Source: Kineosporia aurantiaca JCM 3230 (GTDB lineage: Bacteria; Actinomycetota; Actinomycetes; Actinomycetales; Kineosporiaceae). Taken from it: 64,000 nt of DNA. Made by a program: the position numbers and the translations under genes. Below are positions 9,079 to 20,374 of this stretch, in pieces. Numbering within the stretch: the first letter of the stretch is position 1; every line of letters begins with the position of its first letter. The stretch covers positions 124,001 through 188,000 of the forward strand of contig JODP01000016.1 in NCBI GenBank assembly GCA_000719025.1, read 5' to 3'. The notes beneath the pieces were generated by a model that was not told the origin of the DNA, searched no databases, and saw only the letters and a list, made by a program, of their open reading frames with translations.

Positions 9079-9435
9079 ATGCTTTCGGAGGCCGGTCACG
9101 CGGCCACGAATCCCCAGCCGTCGCCTGGGCCCCGTCAGGGGCCGATCCGGACGTGCGTGGGGTGCCGTGAACGCGGTCTCCGGTTCGACTTGTTGCGAGT
9201 GGTCGCGACCGAGGTCGACGGTAAGTGGTGCGTCATCCCCGATCCCGGTCATAAGCTGTACGGCAGGGGAGCGTCACTGCACCCCGAGCCGAGCTGCCTC
9301 GAACTGGCCGAGCGTCGCCGAGCATTTCCCCGGGCCCTGCGCCGGGGGGGACCGCTCGACACGGCGGCGGTCCACGAGTTCCTCGCAGCACAGGTGTCAG
9401 AAGTGTCCAGACGGAAAGCGGGTCCAACGCTATGA
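9079..9435 (+). CDS. ylxR: YlxR family RNA-binding protein (DUF448)
   Basis: Small basic protein encoded between nusA and infB in most bacteria. The family signature is present: RTCVGCRERG, a GRGAS core and CLELAERRRAFPRALR. The start is uncertain. ATG 9079 gives 118 residues; a TTG at 9016 overlapping the nusA stop gives 139. Neither has a good ribosome-binding site, and family length favours the shorter form. The extra N-terminal residues are low-complexity. It probably belongs to the rimP-infB operon. Confidence 0.88.
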   Translation: MLSEAGHAATNPQPSPGPRQGPIRTCVGCRERGLRFDLLRVVATEVDGKWCVIPDPGHKLYGRGASLHPEPSCLELAERRRAFPRALRRGGPLDTAAVHEFLAAQVSEVSRRKAGPTL

Positions 9436-9555
9436 GCAGCATCTGCAAGGCGGGTTCGGCGCTGTGAGCACCCGATGAGCGCGCTCCGATGAGCACCCCT
9501 TCACCGTAACGACGGTCCGTAGCCTCCTCCTGGCTCGGGCCGAGACAGGAGAGAT

Positions 9556-12738
<3,183 letters not shown>

Positions 12739-12750
12739 TCACGCTGCTGA

Positions 12751-12780
12751 CGGACGGCGGGCCTGCGGGCCCGCCGTCCG
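12751..12780 (+). terminator. GC-rich hairpin after infB
   Basis: A 13-base perfect stem (12751-12763 with 12768-12780) and a 4-base loop, 12 bases after the infB stop. No T-tract follows, so it may be an inefficient terminator, an attenuator or an mRNA-stabilising structure before ylxP. Confidence 0.6.
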
Positions 12781-12802
12781 GCCCGGCGGCCGAGGAGTCG
12801 CC

Positions 12803-13099
12803 GTGTACATAGGTTCCCTGACGCTCGACCTGCTCCTCGGCGAGGTCCACTCGCTGAAGGAGAAGCGGTCGCTGATCCGCCCGGTGGTGGCCGAGCTGCG
12901 CCGCAAGTTCGAGGTGCACGCGGCCGAGACCGGCGATGCGAACCTGCACCGCCGGGCCGAGGTCGGTGTCGCCCTGGTGTCCTCGGACCCGGGCCAGTGC
13001 CGCGAGGTGCTGGAATCCTGCGAGCGGCTGGTCTCGGGCCGGCCGGAGCTGCAGATCCTCTCCGCCCGCCTGCGGGTGTGGAGTGACCACGACGAATGA
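12803..13099 (+). CDS. ylxP: DUF503 family protein (YlxP-like)
   Basis: Small conserved protein of 98 residues found between infB and rbfA in many Gram-positives; it has been linked to ribosome biogenesis but its exact role is unclear. Family core: GEVHSLKEKRSLIRPVV near the N-terminus, then NLHRRAEVGVALVSSD. Start GTG 12803 with GAGGAG about 10 bases upstream. Followed by rbfA after 48 bases. Confidence 0.9.
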   Translation: MYIGSLTLDLLLGEVHSLKEKRSLIRPVVAELRRKFEVHAAETGDANLHRRAEVGVALVSSDPGQCREVLESCERLVSGRPELQILSARLRVWSDHDE

Positions 13100-13147
13100 G
13101 TAACCCGGACCGGTCCGGTGCCGGGTGAATGAAGAGCGGGACGGACG

Positions 13148-13627
13148 ATGACGGACACGGCACGGGCACGCAAGCTGGCGGACCGGGTGCGTGAGGTGGT
13201 GGCCGAGGCCCTGGAGAAGCGGATCAAGGATCCGCGGCTGGGCTTCATCACCGTCACCGACGCGCGGGTTACCGGCGACCTACAGCACGCCACGGTCTTC
13301 TACACCGTCTTCGGGGACGACGAGGAGCGCGCCAGCACCGCCGCGGCTCTGGAGAGCGCCAAGGGCGTGCTGCGCTCCGAGGTGGGCAAGCGCACCGGTA
13401 TCCGGCTGACGCCGACCCTGGAGTTCATCGCCGACGCGTTGCCGGAATCGGCTGCGCAGATGGCCGACCTGCTGCAGACCGCGCACGCGCGGGACGCGGA
13501 GGTGGCCGCGCTGGCGAACGGGGCGAAGTACGCCGGGGACCCGGACCCGTACAAGAAGCCGGTGGTCGACGAGGACGATCCCGACGACGAGGACGAAGAG
13601 GACGAGGACGGGGAACCGGCCCGGTGA
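13148..13627 (+). CDS. rbfA: 30S ribosome-binding factor RbfA
   Basis: Late 30S assembly factor that binds near the 16S rRNA 5' helix. The 159-residue protein has a KH-like fold with DPRLGFITVTDARVTGDL and the helix ALESAKGVLRSEVG. The last 25 residues form an acidic Asp/Glu tail that ends in EPAR, beyond the compact domain. Start ATG 13148. Its stop overlaps the GTG start of truB (GTGA), so the two are translationally coupled. Confidence 0.95.
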   Translation: MTDTARARKLADRVREVVAEALEKRIKDPRLGFITVTDARVTGDLQHATVFYTVFGDDEERASTAAALESAKGVLRSEVGKRTGIRLTPTLEFIADALPESAAQMADLLQTAHARDAEVAALANGAKYAGDPDPYKKPVVDEDDPDDEDEEDEDGEPAR

Positions 13628-14523
13628 AGTCCCGGGAACCGGGCCCCAGCGGCCTGGTGATCGTGGACAAGCCGGCCGGACTGACCTCGCACGACGTGGT
13701 CGGGCGGATCCGCCGGCTGGCCGGCACCCGCCGGGTCGGCCACGCCGGCACGCTCGACCCGATGGCCACCGGGGTGCTGGTGATCGGCGTGGAGCGGGCC
13801 ACCCGGCTGCTGACCTACCTGGTCGGCGCGGACAAGGCCTACGCGGCCACGATCCGGCTGGGCATCGGCACGATCACCGACGACGCAGAGGGCGAGGTCT
13901 CGGCCGCGCCCGGCCAGGCGCCGCTGACCCTGGAGCAGCTGGACCGGGCCGCGGAGTTCCTGCGCGGCCCGATCCAGCAGGTGCCGAGCTCGGTCAGCGC
14001 GATCAAGAAGGACGGCAAGCGGGCCTACACCCGGGTCCGTGAGGGCGAGGACGTCAAGCTCGAGGCGCGTCCGGTGACCGTGTCGGCGTTGCGGGTGCTG
14101 GCCGCCCGGCCGGTGCAGCACGAGGGCGTCCCGGTGCTCGACCTGGACGTGGACGTGGTCTGCTCGTCCGGTACCTATATTCGGGCGCTGGCCCGGGACC
14201 TGGGCGCCAGTCTGGGCTCCGCCGGGCATCTGACGGCCCTGCGGCGCACCCGGGTCGGTCCCTACCGGCTGGACGGTGCGCGCACGCTGCCGGAGCTGGA
14301 GGAGTCGTTCGGCATCCTGCCGATCGCCGAGGCGGCCCGGGCCGCGTTCACCGCCCGGGACCTGTCCGAGGAGGAGGCCCGGCGGCTGGCGCACGGCCAG
14401 CGGCTGGAGGCCAGCGAGCTGGGCCCGGCCCCGGTCGCGGCGTTCGCCCCGGACGGGACCCTGGTGGCCCTGATCGCCGATGCCGGGCTGACCGCCCGGC
14501 CGCTGGTCGTGCTGACCGGCTGA
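13624..14523 (+). CDS. truB: tRNA pseudouridine(55) synthase TruB
   Basis: Makes pseudouridine 55 in the T-loop of tRNAs. The 299-residue protein has the family start GLVIVDKPAGLTSHDVV and the catalytic region GHAGTLDPMATGVL with the nucleophilic Asp in GTLDP, then SSGTYIRALARDLG and a C-terminal PUA-like domain. GTG start 13624 overlaps the rbfA stop by four bases. The downstream gene is convergent, and the two stop codons abut. Confidence 0.97.
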   Translation: MKSREPGPSGLVIVDKPAGLTSHDVVGRIRRLAGTRRVGHAGTLDPMATGVLVIGVERATRLLTYLVGADKAYAATIRLGIGTITDDAEGEVSAAPGQAPLTLEQLDRAAEFLRGPIQQVPSSVSAIKKDGKRAYTRVREGEDVKLEARPVTVSALRVLAARPVQHEGVPVLDLDVDVVCSSGTYIRALARDLGASLGSAGHLTALRRTRVGPYRLDGARTLPELEESFGILPIAEAARAAFTARDLSEEEARRLAHGQRLEASELGPAPVAAFAPDGTLVALIADAGLTARPLVVLTG

Positions 14524-14697
14524 TCAGCGGGAGCTGGTCGCCATCGCCGGATCGCCGCTGGTCTGCGCCTCGGCCTGACTGCAGGGCCACACCGTGCCGC
14601 AGATCGTGCAGAAACCGCCGCCGCTGCTATGCAGGAAGGTCTCAACGCCACGCTGGGTGGGCATCGGGGCCCGGCCCGCAACTCGCTTGCTGTCCAT
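14524..14697 (-). CDS. Small Cys-containing protein of unknown function
   Basis: A 57-residue reading frame between truB and ribF, on the opposite strand. The centre holds FCTICGTVWPC, giving Cys-x2-Cys and a third Cys six residues on, which could bind a metal or form a redox site. ATG at 14695-14697 has GAGGA 7 bases upstream; an in-frame ATG at 14736 would add 13 residues but sits on a poor site. I do not recognise the family. Support is the good ribosome-binding site, the fit between two stops and the Cys pattern. It could also be a chance frame. Confidence 0.5.
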   Translation of the reverse strand: MDSKRVAGRAPMPTQRGVETFLHSSGGGFCTICGTVWPCSQAEAQTSGDPAMATSSR

Positions 14698-14851
14698 GAT
14701 GGGGTCCTCGCTGGACTTGGTTAACTGAACGTTCATCTCTTATCGCTGGCAGTGAGAGTGTTGTTACCTTGCTCTCAGGGCGAGCGAGGAGATTTCACCA
14801 CATCGGAGCACCGAACGTGGAACTGAAGAACCCACCTGGCAGAGTTGTCCC

Positions 14852-15853
14852 GTGAAGCAGAGCCAGGCGCAGGTGTGGCGGGACCTCGGCGAGGTACCTC
14901 CGGGGTTCGGGCCCTCGGCGGTCACCATCGGCAACTTCGACGGTGTGCACCGGGGGCACCTCGCCGTCCTCGGGCGGACGGTGCAGGCCGCGAAGGCCCA
15001 TCAGCAGGAGGGCTGGCGCTCGGTGGCGATCACCTTCGCCCCGCACCCGCTGGCGGTACTGCACCCGGAGCGGGCCCCGCAGCCGCTGTCGACGGTCGAG
15101 CACCGGCTCGAGCTGCTGGCCGACACCGGGCTGGACGCCGTCCTGATGCTGCCCTTCACCCACGAGCTGGCGCAGTGGAGCCCGCGCCGGTTCGTCCAGG
15201 ACGTGATGGTCAGCGCCCTCGGGGCCCGGCAGATCGTGGTCGGCTCGGACACCCGGTTCGGCAAGCTCAACGCCGGGGACATCGCCACGTTGCGCGAGCT
15301 CGGCACCGAGCTGGGCTTCGCGGTGGACGAGGTGGCCGACCTGAAGACCGAGAACGCCGACCGGCGCTGGTCCTCCACCCTGGCCCGCGAGCTGATCGCC
15401 CAGGGCGAGGTGGGGGAGGCCGCCGAGGTGCTGGGACGCCCGCACCGGGTCACCGGCGTCGTGGTGCACGGTGACCACCGGGGCCGGGAGCTCGGCTACC
15501 CGACCGCCAACCTGAACACCGACGCGATCGGCGCCGTGCCCTCGGACGGGGTCTACGCGGGCTGGCTGGTCCGCGCCGGGGCGGACGGCGAGCCCGGGGC
15601 CTGCGCCAAGCACGACACCGGGGAGCGGCTGCCGGCCGCCATCTCGGTCGGCACCAACCCCACCTTCGACGGCGAGGAGCGCCGGGTCGAGGCCTACGTG
15701 CTGGACCGCACCGACCTCGACCTGTACGGCGAGCGGATCGCCGTGGAGTTCGTCGAGCGGCTGCGCCCCACGCTGCGCTTCGACGGTATCGAGCCGCTGA
15801 TCAAGCAGATGAACGAGGACGTCGCCCGGTGCCGCGAGGTGCTCGGCGTCTGA
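14852..15853 (+). CDS. ribF: Bifunctional riboflavin kinase / FMN adenylyltransferase
   Basis: Converts riboflavin to FMN and FAD. The 333-residue protein has an N-terminal nucleotidyltransferase domain (TIGNFDGVHRGH, the HxGH-like ATP site, then GSDTRFGK) and a C-terminal riboflavin kinase domain (HRGRELGYPTANL, GVYAGW, and VEAYVLDRTDLDLYG with the catalytic Glu region). Start GTG 14852. A 115-base region separates it from the small minus-strand gene and should hold its promoter. It supplies the cofactors used by the flavoenzymes at the right end of the window. Confidence 0.97.
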   Translation: MKQSQAQVWRDLGEVPPGFGPSAVTIGNFDGVHRGHLAVLGRTVQAAKAHQQEGWRSVAITFAPHPLAVLHPERAPQPLSTVEHRLELLADTGLDAVLMLPFTHELAQWSPRRFVQDVMVSALGARQIVVGSDTRFGKLNAGDIATLRELGTELGFAVDEVADLKTENADRRWSSTLARELIAQGEVGEAAEVLGRPHRVTGVVVHGDHRGRELGYPTANLNTDAIGAVPSDGVYAGWLVRAGADGEPGACAKHDTGERLPAAISVGTNPTFDGEERRVEAYVLDRTDLDLYGERIAVEFVERLRPTLRFDGIEPLIKQMNEDVARCREVLGV

Positions 15854-15896
15854 ACCTGCGGTTGCGCCCAGGGCCGACGACCCTGCGTCAATTGGG

Positions 15897-15927
15897 TTGA
15901 CGGGCCGTCGCGCTGTTAACGTAGCGG
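15897..15927 (+). promoter_or_regulatory. Candidate rpsO promoter
   Basis: TTGACG at 15897-15902 resembles a housekeeping -35 element; TAGCGG at 15922-15927 (19-base spacer), or TAACGT at 15917-15922 (14-base spacer), could be the -10. The spacing is not ideal for either pair, so this is tentative. The next gene, rpsO, starts about 85 bases downstream. Confidence 0.35.
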
Positions 15928-16010
15928 GTGCCGTTCGATCGGCCGCGGATCGATAGTGCCCGGGTGGATGTGCCCCGGCGCGCCGCGCAGCGAATTCAGA
16001 AGGAGATCGA

Positions 16011-16280
16011 GTGCCACTCGACGCCGAAACGAAGAAGAGCATCATCGCGGAGTACGCGACTGGTGAGGGTGACACCGGTTCCCCCGAGGTCCAGATCGCG
16101 ATGCTGACGCAGCGCATCAAGGACCTGACGGAGCACCTGAAGGAGCACAAGCACGACCACCACAGCCGGCGCGGCCTGCTGCTGCTGGTCGGTCAGCGTC
16201 GTCGTCTCCTGAAGTACGTCCAGAAGAAGGACATCACCCGCTACCGGGCGCTGATCGAGCGTCTCGGCCTGCGCCGCTGA
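16011..16280 (+). CDS. rpsO: 30S ribosomal protein S15
   Basis: Primary 16S rRNA-binding protein of the small-subunit platform. The 89-residue protein has the full family length and the core GDTGSPEVQIAMLTQRI, the HKHDHHSRRGLL loop that contacts rRNA and ITRYRALIERLGLRR at the end. Start GTG 16011 with AAGGAG six bases before it. Followed by a hairpin terminator and then pnp, the widely conserved rpsO-pnp order. Confidence 0.98.
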   Translation: MPLDAETKKSIIAEYATGEGDTGSPEVQIAMLTQRIKDLTEHLKEHKHDHHSRRGLLLLVGQRRRLLKYVQKKDITRYRALIERLGLRR

Positions 16281-16286
16281 CTCCCT

Positions 16287-16320
16287 GAGGCCGTGACCGG
16301 ATTCATCCGGGCACGGCCTC
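16287..16320 (+). terminator. Hairpin terminator after rpsO
   Basis: Inverted repeat GAGGCCGTG (16287-16295) with CACGGCCTC (16312-16320), extended by an inner CCGG/CCGG stem with one mismatch and a 6-base loop; starts 6 bases after the rpsO stop. Followed by TTCGGTGTG rather than a clean T-run. Confidence 0.65.
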
Positions 16321-16620
16321 TTCGGTGTGTCAGGCCCCGGCTTCGGCCCATTGGTGAGTGATCATCGGTGGGTCAGCCGGGGACGGCGCACCCGCACCGC
16401 CCCGAAAAGCACCGAAGAAGGCAACAACCAGGAGGGGTCGGCGAGAGCCGGTCACCGGTCCTCGGTAGTGGCCTCCGCGAACCGTCCGGCTCCGGCCGCG
16501 ACGTCGCGTGGGCCTCGATCGAAGACCGGAACGCCTCGACCAGGACTCCCGGACCACTCCTGACCCGATGCCGCAGCGGCGAGATCGCTCGCCCGCCGCG
16601 GAAGAACAGGAGAGTGACCC
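16321..16620. promoter_or_regulatory. rpsO-pnp intergenic region (pnp leader)
   Basis: About 300 bases with no supported gene. It should hold the pnp promoter and 5' leader. AGGAGAG near 16609 is the ribosome-binding site for the TTG start of pnp. No promoter hexamers or long stems stand out. In enterobacteria the pnp leader is a target for autoregulation by RNase III and PNPase; nothing here shows that directly. Confidence 0.35.
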
Positions 16621-18858
16621 TTGGAGGGTCCCGAAATCACCGCCGCCGAAGCCGTTATCGACAACGGCTCGTTCGGTAAGCGCACCGTCCGGTTCGAGAC
16701 CGGCCGGCTGGCCAAGCAGGCCGCCGGTTCCGTGTCGGTCTACCTGGACAACGACACGATGCTGCTCTCGGCCACCACGGTCGGTAAGCAGCCGAAGGAC
16801 CAGTTCGACTTCTTCCCCCTGACGATCGACGTCGAGGAGCGGATGTACGCGGCCGGGAAGATCCCCGGTTCGTTCTTCCGTCGTGAGGGCCGGCCGAGCA
16901 CCGAGGCGATCCTGGCCTGCCGGCTGATCGACCGCCCGCTGCGCCCGACCTTCGTCAAGGGCCTGCGCAACGAGGTCCAGGTGGTCATCACCGTCCTGGC
17001 GCTCAACCCGCAGGACCCGTACGACGTGGTGGCGATCAACGCCGCCTCGCTCTCCACCCAGATCTCCGGTCTGCCGTTCTCCGGCCCGATCGGCGGCGTG
17101 CGGGTGGCCCTGATCGACGGCCAGTGGGTCGGGTTCCCCCGGCACGAGGAGGTCGAGCGCGCGGTCTTCGACATGGTCGTGGCCGGCCGCGTGGTGACCG
17201 ACGAGAACGGTGCCGAGGACGTCGCGATCATGATGGTCGAGGCCGAGGCCACCGAGGGCTCCTGGACCCTGATCAAGGACCAGGGCGTCGGCGCCCCGAC
17301 CGAGGACGTCGTCGCCGCCGGTCTGGAGGCGGCCAAGCCGTTCATCGCGGCCCTGTGCAAGGCGCAGGCCGAGGTGGCGAGCGCGGCGGCCAAGCCGACC
17401 GCCGAGTTCCCGCTGTTCCCGGACTACCAGCCGGACGCCTACGAGGCGGTCTCGGCCGCGGTGACCGACGACATGACGGCGGCGCTGACGATCGCCGGCA
17501 AGCAGGAGCGCGAGTCCCGCCTCGACGAGCTCAAGGACGGCGTGAAGGCCAAGCTGGCCGCCGACTTCGAGGGTCGCGAGAAGGAGATCTCGGCGGCCTT
17601 CCGGGCGGTCAACAAGAAGCTGGTCCGCCAGCGCATCCTGAAGGACAAGATCCGGATCGACGGCCGGGGCCTGGCGGACATCCGTCAGCTCGGCGCCGAG
17701 GTCGAGGTCATCCCCCGGGTGCACGGCTCGGCCCTGTTCGAGCGCGGCGAGACCCAGATCCTGGGCGTCACCACGCTGAACATGCTCCGGATGGAGCAGC
17801 AGCTGGACACGCTGTCCCCGGTGACCCGCAAGCGCTACATGCACAACTACAACTTCCCGCCGTACAGCACCGGTGAGACCGGCCGCGTCGGTTCGCCGAA
17901 GCGCCGCGAGATCGGTCACGGCGCGCTGGCCGAGCGGGCCCTAGTGCCGGTGCTGCCGTCGCGCGAGGAGTTCCCGTACGCGATCCGTCAGGTCTCCGAG
18001 GCCCTCGGGTCCAACGGCTCGACCTCGATGGGCTCGGTCTGCGCCTCGACCCTGGCCCTGCTGAACGCCGGTGTGCCGCTGCGCGCCCCGGTCGCCGGTA
18101 TCGCCATGGGCCTGGTCTCGGACACCGTCGACGGCAAGACCCAGTACGCGGCGCTGACCGACATCCTGGGCGCCGAGGACGCGTTCGGTGACATGGACTT
18201 CAAGGTCGCCGGTACCTCGGAGTTCGTCACTGCGATCCAGCTCGACACCAAGCTCGACGGCATCCCGGCGAGCGTGCTGGCCGCCGCGCTGACCCAGGCC
18301 CGCGAGGCCCGGCTGCACATCCTCGACGTGATGAGCGAGGCGATCGACCGGCCGGACGAGATGTCCCCGCTGGCCCCGCGCGTGATCAGCGTGAAGGTCC
18401 CGGTCGACAAGATCGGCGAGGTGATCGGGCCCAAGGGCAAGATGATCAACCAGATCCAGGACGACACCGGCGCCGACATCTCGATCGAGGACGACGGCAC
18501 GGTGTACATCGGTGCGGTCGACGGCCCCTCGGCCGAGGCCGCCCGGACGGCGATCAACGCGATCGCCAACCCGACCATGCCCGAGGTCGGGGAGCGCTAC
18601 CTGGGCACCGTCGTGAAGACGACGACCTTCGGTGCGTTCGTCTCGCTGGTGCCGGGCAAGGACGGCCTGCTGCACATCTCGCAGATCCGCCGGATGGTCG
18701 GCGGCAAGCGGGTGGAGAACGTCGAGGACGTGCTCAGCATCGGCCAGAAGGTCCAGGTCCAGATCGCCGAGATCGACCCGCGGGGCAAGCTCTCGCTGGC
18801 CCCGGTCCTGGACGAGGACGCCGAGGGCAAGTCCGAGACGGCCGACGCGACCGCCTGA
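16621..18858 (+). CDS. pnp: Polyribonucleotide nucleotidyltransferase (PNPase)
   Basis: Phosphorolytic 3'-5' exoribonuclease; the actinobacterial enzyme also makes heteropolymeric RNA tails (GpsI). The 745-residue protein has two RNase PH domains separated by the helical domain, with RREGRPSTEAILACRLIDRP in the first and the catalytic region of the second around LGAEDAFGDMDFKVAGT, then a KH domain with GPKGK and a C-terminal S1 domain (YLGTVVKTTTFGAFVSL). TTG start 16621 is supported by the ribosome-binding site and the family N-terminus. The M16 peptidase starts one base after the stop codon. Confidence 0.97.
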   Translation: MEGPEITAAEAVIDNGSFGKRTVRFETGRLAKQAAGSVSVYLDNDTMLLSATTVGKQPKDQFDFFPLTIDVEERMYAAGKIPGSFFRREGRPSTEAILACRLIDRPLRPTFVKGLRNEVQVVITVLALNPQDPYDVVAINAASLSTQISGLPFSGPIGGVRVALIDGQWVGFPRHEEVERAVFDMVVAGRVVTDENGAEDVAIMMVEAEATEGSWTLIKDQGVGAPTEDVVAAGLEAAKPFIAALCKAQAEVASAAAKPTAEFPLFPDYQPDAYEAVSAAVTDDMTAALTIAGKQERESRLDELKDGVKAKLAADFEGREKEISAAFRAVNKKLVRQRILKDKIRIDGRGLADIRQLGAEVEVIPRVHGSALFERGETQILGVTTLNMLRMEQQLDTLSPVTRKRYMHNYNFPPYSTGETGRVGSPKRREIGHGALAERALVPVLPSREEFPYAIRQVSEALGSNGSTSMGSVCASTLALLNAGVPLRAPVAGIAMGLVSDTVDGKTQYAALTDILGAEDAFGDMDFKVAGTSEFVTAIQLDTKLDGIPASVLAAALTQAREARLHILDVMSEAIDRPDEMSPLAPRVISVKVPVDKIGEVIGPKGKMINQIQDDTGADISIEDDGTVYIGAVDGPSAEAARTAINAIANPTMPEVGERYLGTVVKTTTFGAFVSLVPGKDGLLHISQIRRMVGGKRVENVEDVLSIGQKVQVQIAEIDPRGKLSLAPVLDEDAEGKSETADATA

Positions 18859-18859
18859 C

Positions 18860-20236
18860 GTGACGGCGACCCCACTGCCGCTGGTCGCAGCGGGAGACCC
18901 TGACTCGTCCCAGGTCATCGCCGGGGAGGAGGGCGGCGCCGTGGTGCGCCGCACCGTCCTCCCCGGCGGGGTCCGGGTGCTGTCCGAGGCGATGCCCGGA
19001 CTGCGCTCGGCCACGATCGGGTTCTGGGTCGGGGTCGGCTCCCGGGACGAGACCACCGGCCACCACGGATCCACCCACTTCCTCGAGCACCTGCTGTTCA
19101 AGGGCACCACCCGGCGCAGCGCGATGGACATCGCCACCGCGTTCGACCGGGTCGGCGGGGAGTCCAACGCCGTCACCGGCAAGGAGCACACCTGCTACTA
19201 CGCCCGGGTGCTGGACGAGGACCTGCCGATGGCCGTGGACGTGCTCTGCGACATGGTCACCGGCGCCCGTCTGGACGCCGGTGACGTGGAGAACGAACGC
19301 GGCGTCATCCTCGAGGAACTCGCGATGAACGACGACGACCCGGCGGACGTCGTCCACGAGCGCTTCGCCGAGCTGGTGCTCGGGCAGCATCCGCTGGGCC
19401 GGCCGATCGGCGGCACTCCGGAGACCATCCGGGCGGTCGGTCGCGACAGCATCGCCGCGCACTACGCCGAGCACTACCAGGCCCCCGGTCTGGTGGTCAC
19501 GGTGGCCGGGGGAGTGGACCACGACCGGGTCTGCGAGCTGGTCTCGGAGAGCCTGGCCCGGTCCGGGTGGAAGCTCGACGCCGACCACGCTCCTTATGGC
19601 CGGCGCGATGTCTCGGACCCGGAGCGGGAAGAGGTCTCCCCCGCGGAGGACGGCACGCCGCACCGGCTGGTGGTGGTGAACCGGAGCACCGAGCAGGCCA
19701 ACGTGGTGGTCGGCACCACCTCGCTGGTCGCCACCGATCCCCGCCGTTACGCGATGTCGGTGCTCAACGCCGTCCTCGGGGGCGGGATGAGCAGCCGGCT
19801 GTTCCAGGAGATCCGGGAGCAGCGCGGTCTGGCCTATTCGGTGTACTCGTTCGCCTCGGGCTACTCCGACTCCGGCTACTTCGGTCTCTACGCGGGCTGC
19901 ACCCCGGCCCGGGTGGACGAGGTGATCGCCCTGATGGTGGCCGAACTGCGCCGCCTGGCGGCGGACGGCGTACCGGAGGAGGAACTGCACCGGGCGCACG
20001 GCCAGCTGGCCGGCGGTCTGGTGCTGGGCCTGGAGGACACCGGCTCGCGGATGTCCCGGCTCGGCAAGGCGGAGCTGGTGCACGGCGAGTACCTGGGCAT
20101 GGACAAGGCCCTGGACCGGATTCGCTCGGTCACCGCCGAGGAGGTCCGGGCGCTGGCTGCCGACCTCGCCTCCCGCCCGCTGTCGCTGGCGGTGGTGGGC
20201 CCGTTCGACGAGGACCGCCCCTTCCGGGTTTCCTAG
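18860..20236 (+). CDS. M16 family zinc metallopeptidase (PepR-like)
   Basis: Pitrilysin-type protease of 458 residues. It has the inverted zinc motif HFLEH (HxxEH) followed about 75 residues later by the third ligand region ENERGVILEEL. The C-terminal M16 half (NRSTEQANVVVGT to LSLAVVGPF) is inactive but structurally required in this family. GTG 18860 gives a start immediately after the pnp stop; a longer frame reaches back into pnp but is a shadow. The pnp-M16 pair is conserved in actinobacteria, usually with dapB next; here a 3.9 kb insertion separates them. Confidence 0.93.
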   Translation: MTATPLPLVAAGDPDSSQVIAGEEGGAVVRRTVLPGGVRVLSEAMPGLRSATIGFWVGVGSRDETTGHHGSTHFLEHLLFKGTTRRSAMDIATAFDRVGGESNAVTGKEHTCYYARVLDEDLPMAVDVLCDMVTGARLDAGDVENERGVILEELAMNDDDPADVVHERFAELVLGQHPLGRPIGGTPETIRAVGRDSIAAHYAEHYQAPGLVVTVAGGVDHDRVCELVSESLARSGWKLDADHAPYGRRDVSDPEREEVSPAEDGTPHRLVVVNRSTEQANVVVGTTSLVATDPRRYAMSVLNAVLGGGMSSRLFQEIREQRGLAYSVYSFASGYSDSGYFGLYAGCTPARVDEVIALMVAELRRLAADGVPEEELHRAHGQLAGGLVLGLEDTGSRMSRLGKAELVHGEYLGMDKALDRIRSVTAEEVRALAADLASRPLSLAVVGPFDEDRPFRVS

Positions 20237-20240
20237 GTCT

Positions 20241-20291
20241 GTTTCACCGAAGGACGCTTGCGGCCGGAAGGCTGCAAGCGTCCCTTGAAAC
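20241..20291. terminator. Long interrupted hairpin after the M16 gene
   Basis: Outer arms GTTTCA (20241-20246) and TGAAAC (20286-20291) enclose a perfect 10-base stem GGACGCTTGC (20252-20261) with GCAAGCGTCC (20274-20283). It begins 4 bases after the M16 stop and probably ends the rpsO-pnp-M16 transcript. It could alternatively regulate eutB, which starts 83 bases on. Confidence 0.6.
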
Positions 20292-20374
20292 ATGCCGACC
20301 CACGACCGCAATCGTCCGTTCGTTGACCCCCTCTCCTCCTGGTGGTGGGATGACGGGAGACGGAGGGCGATGCC

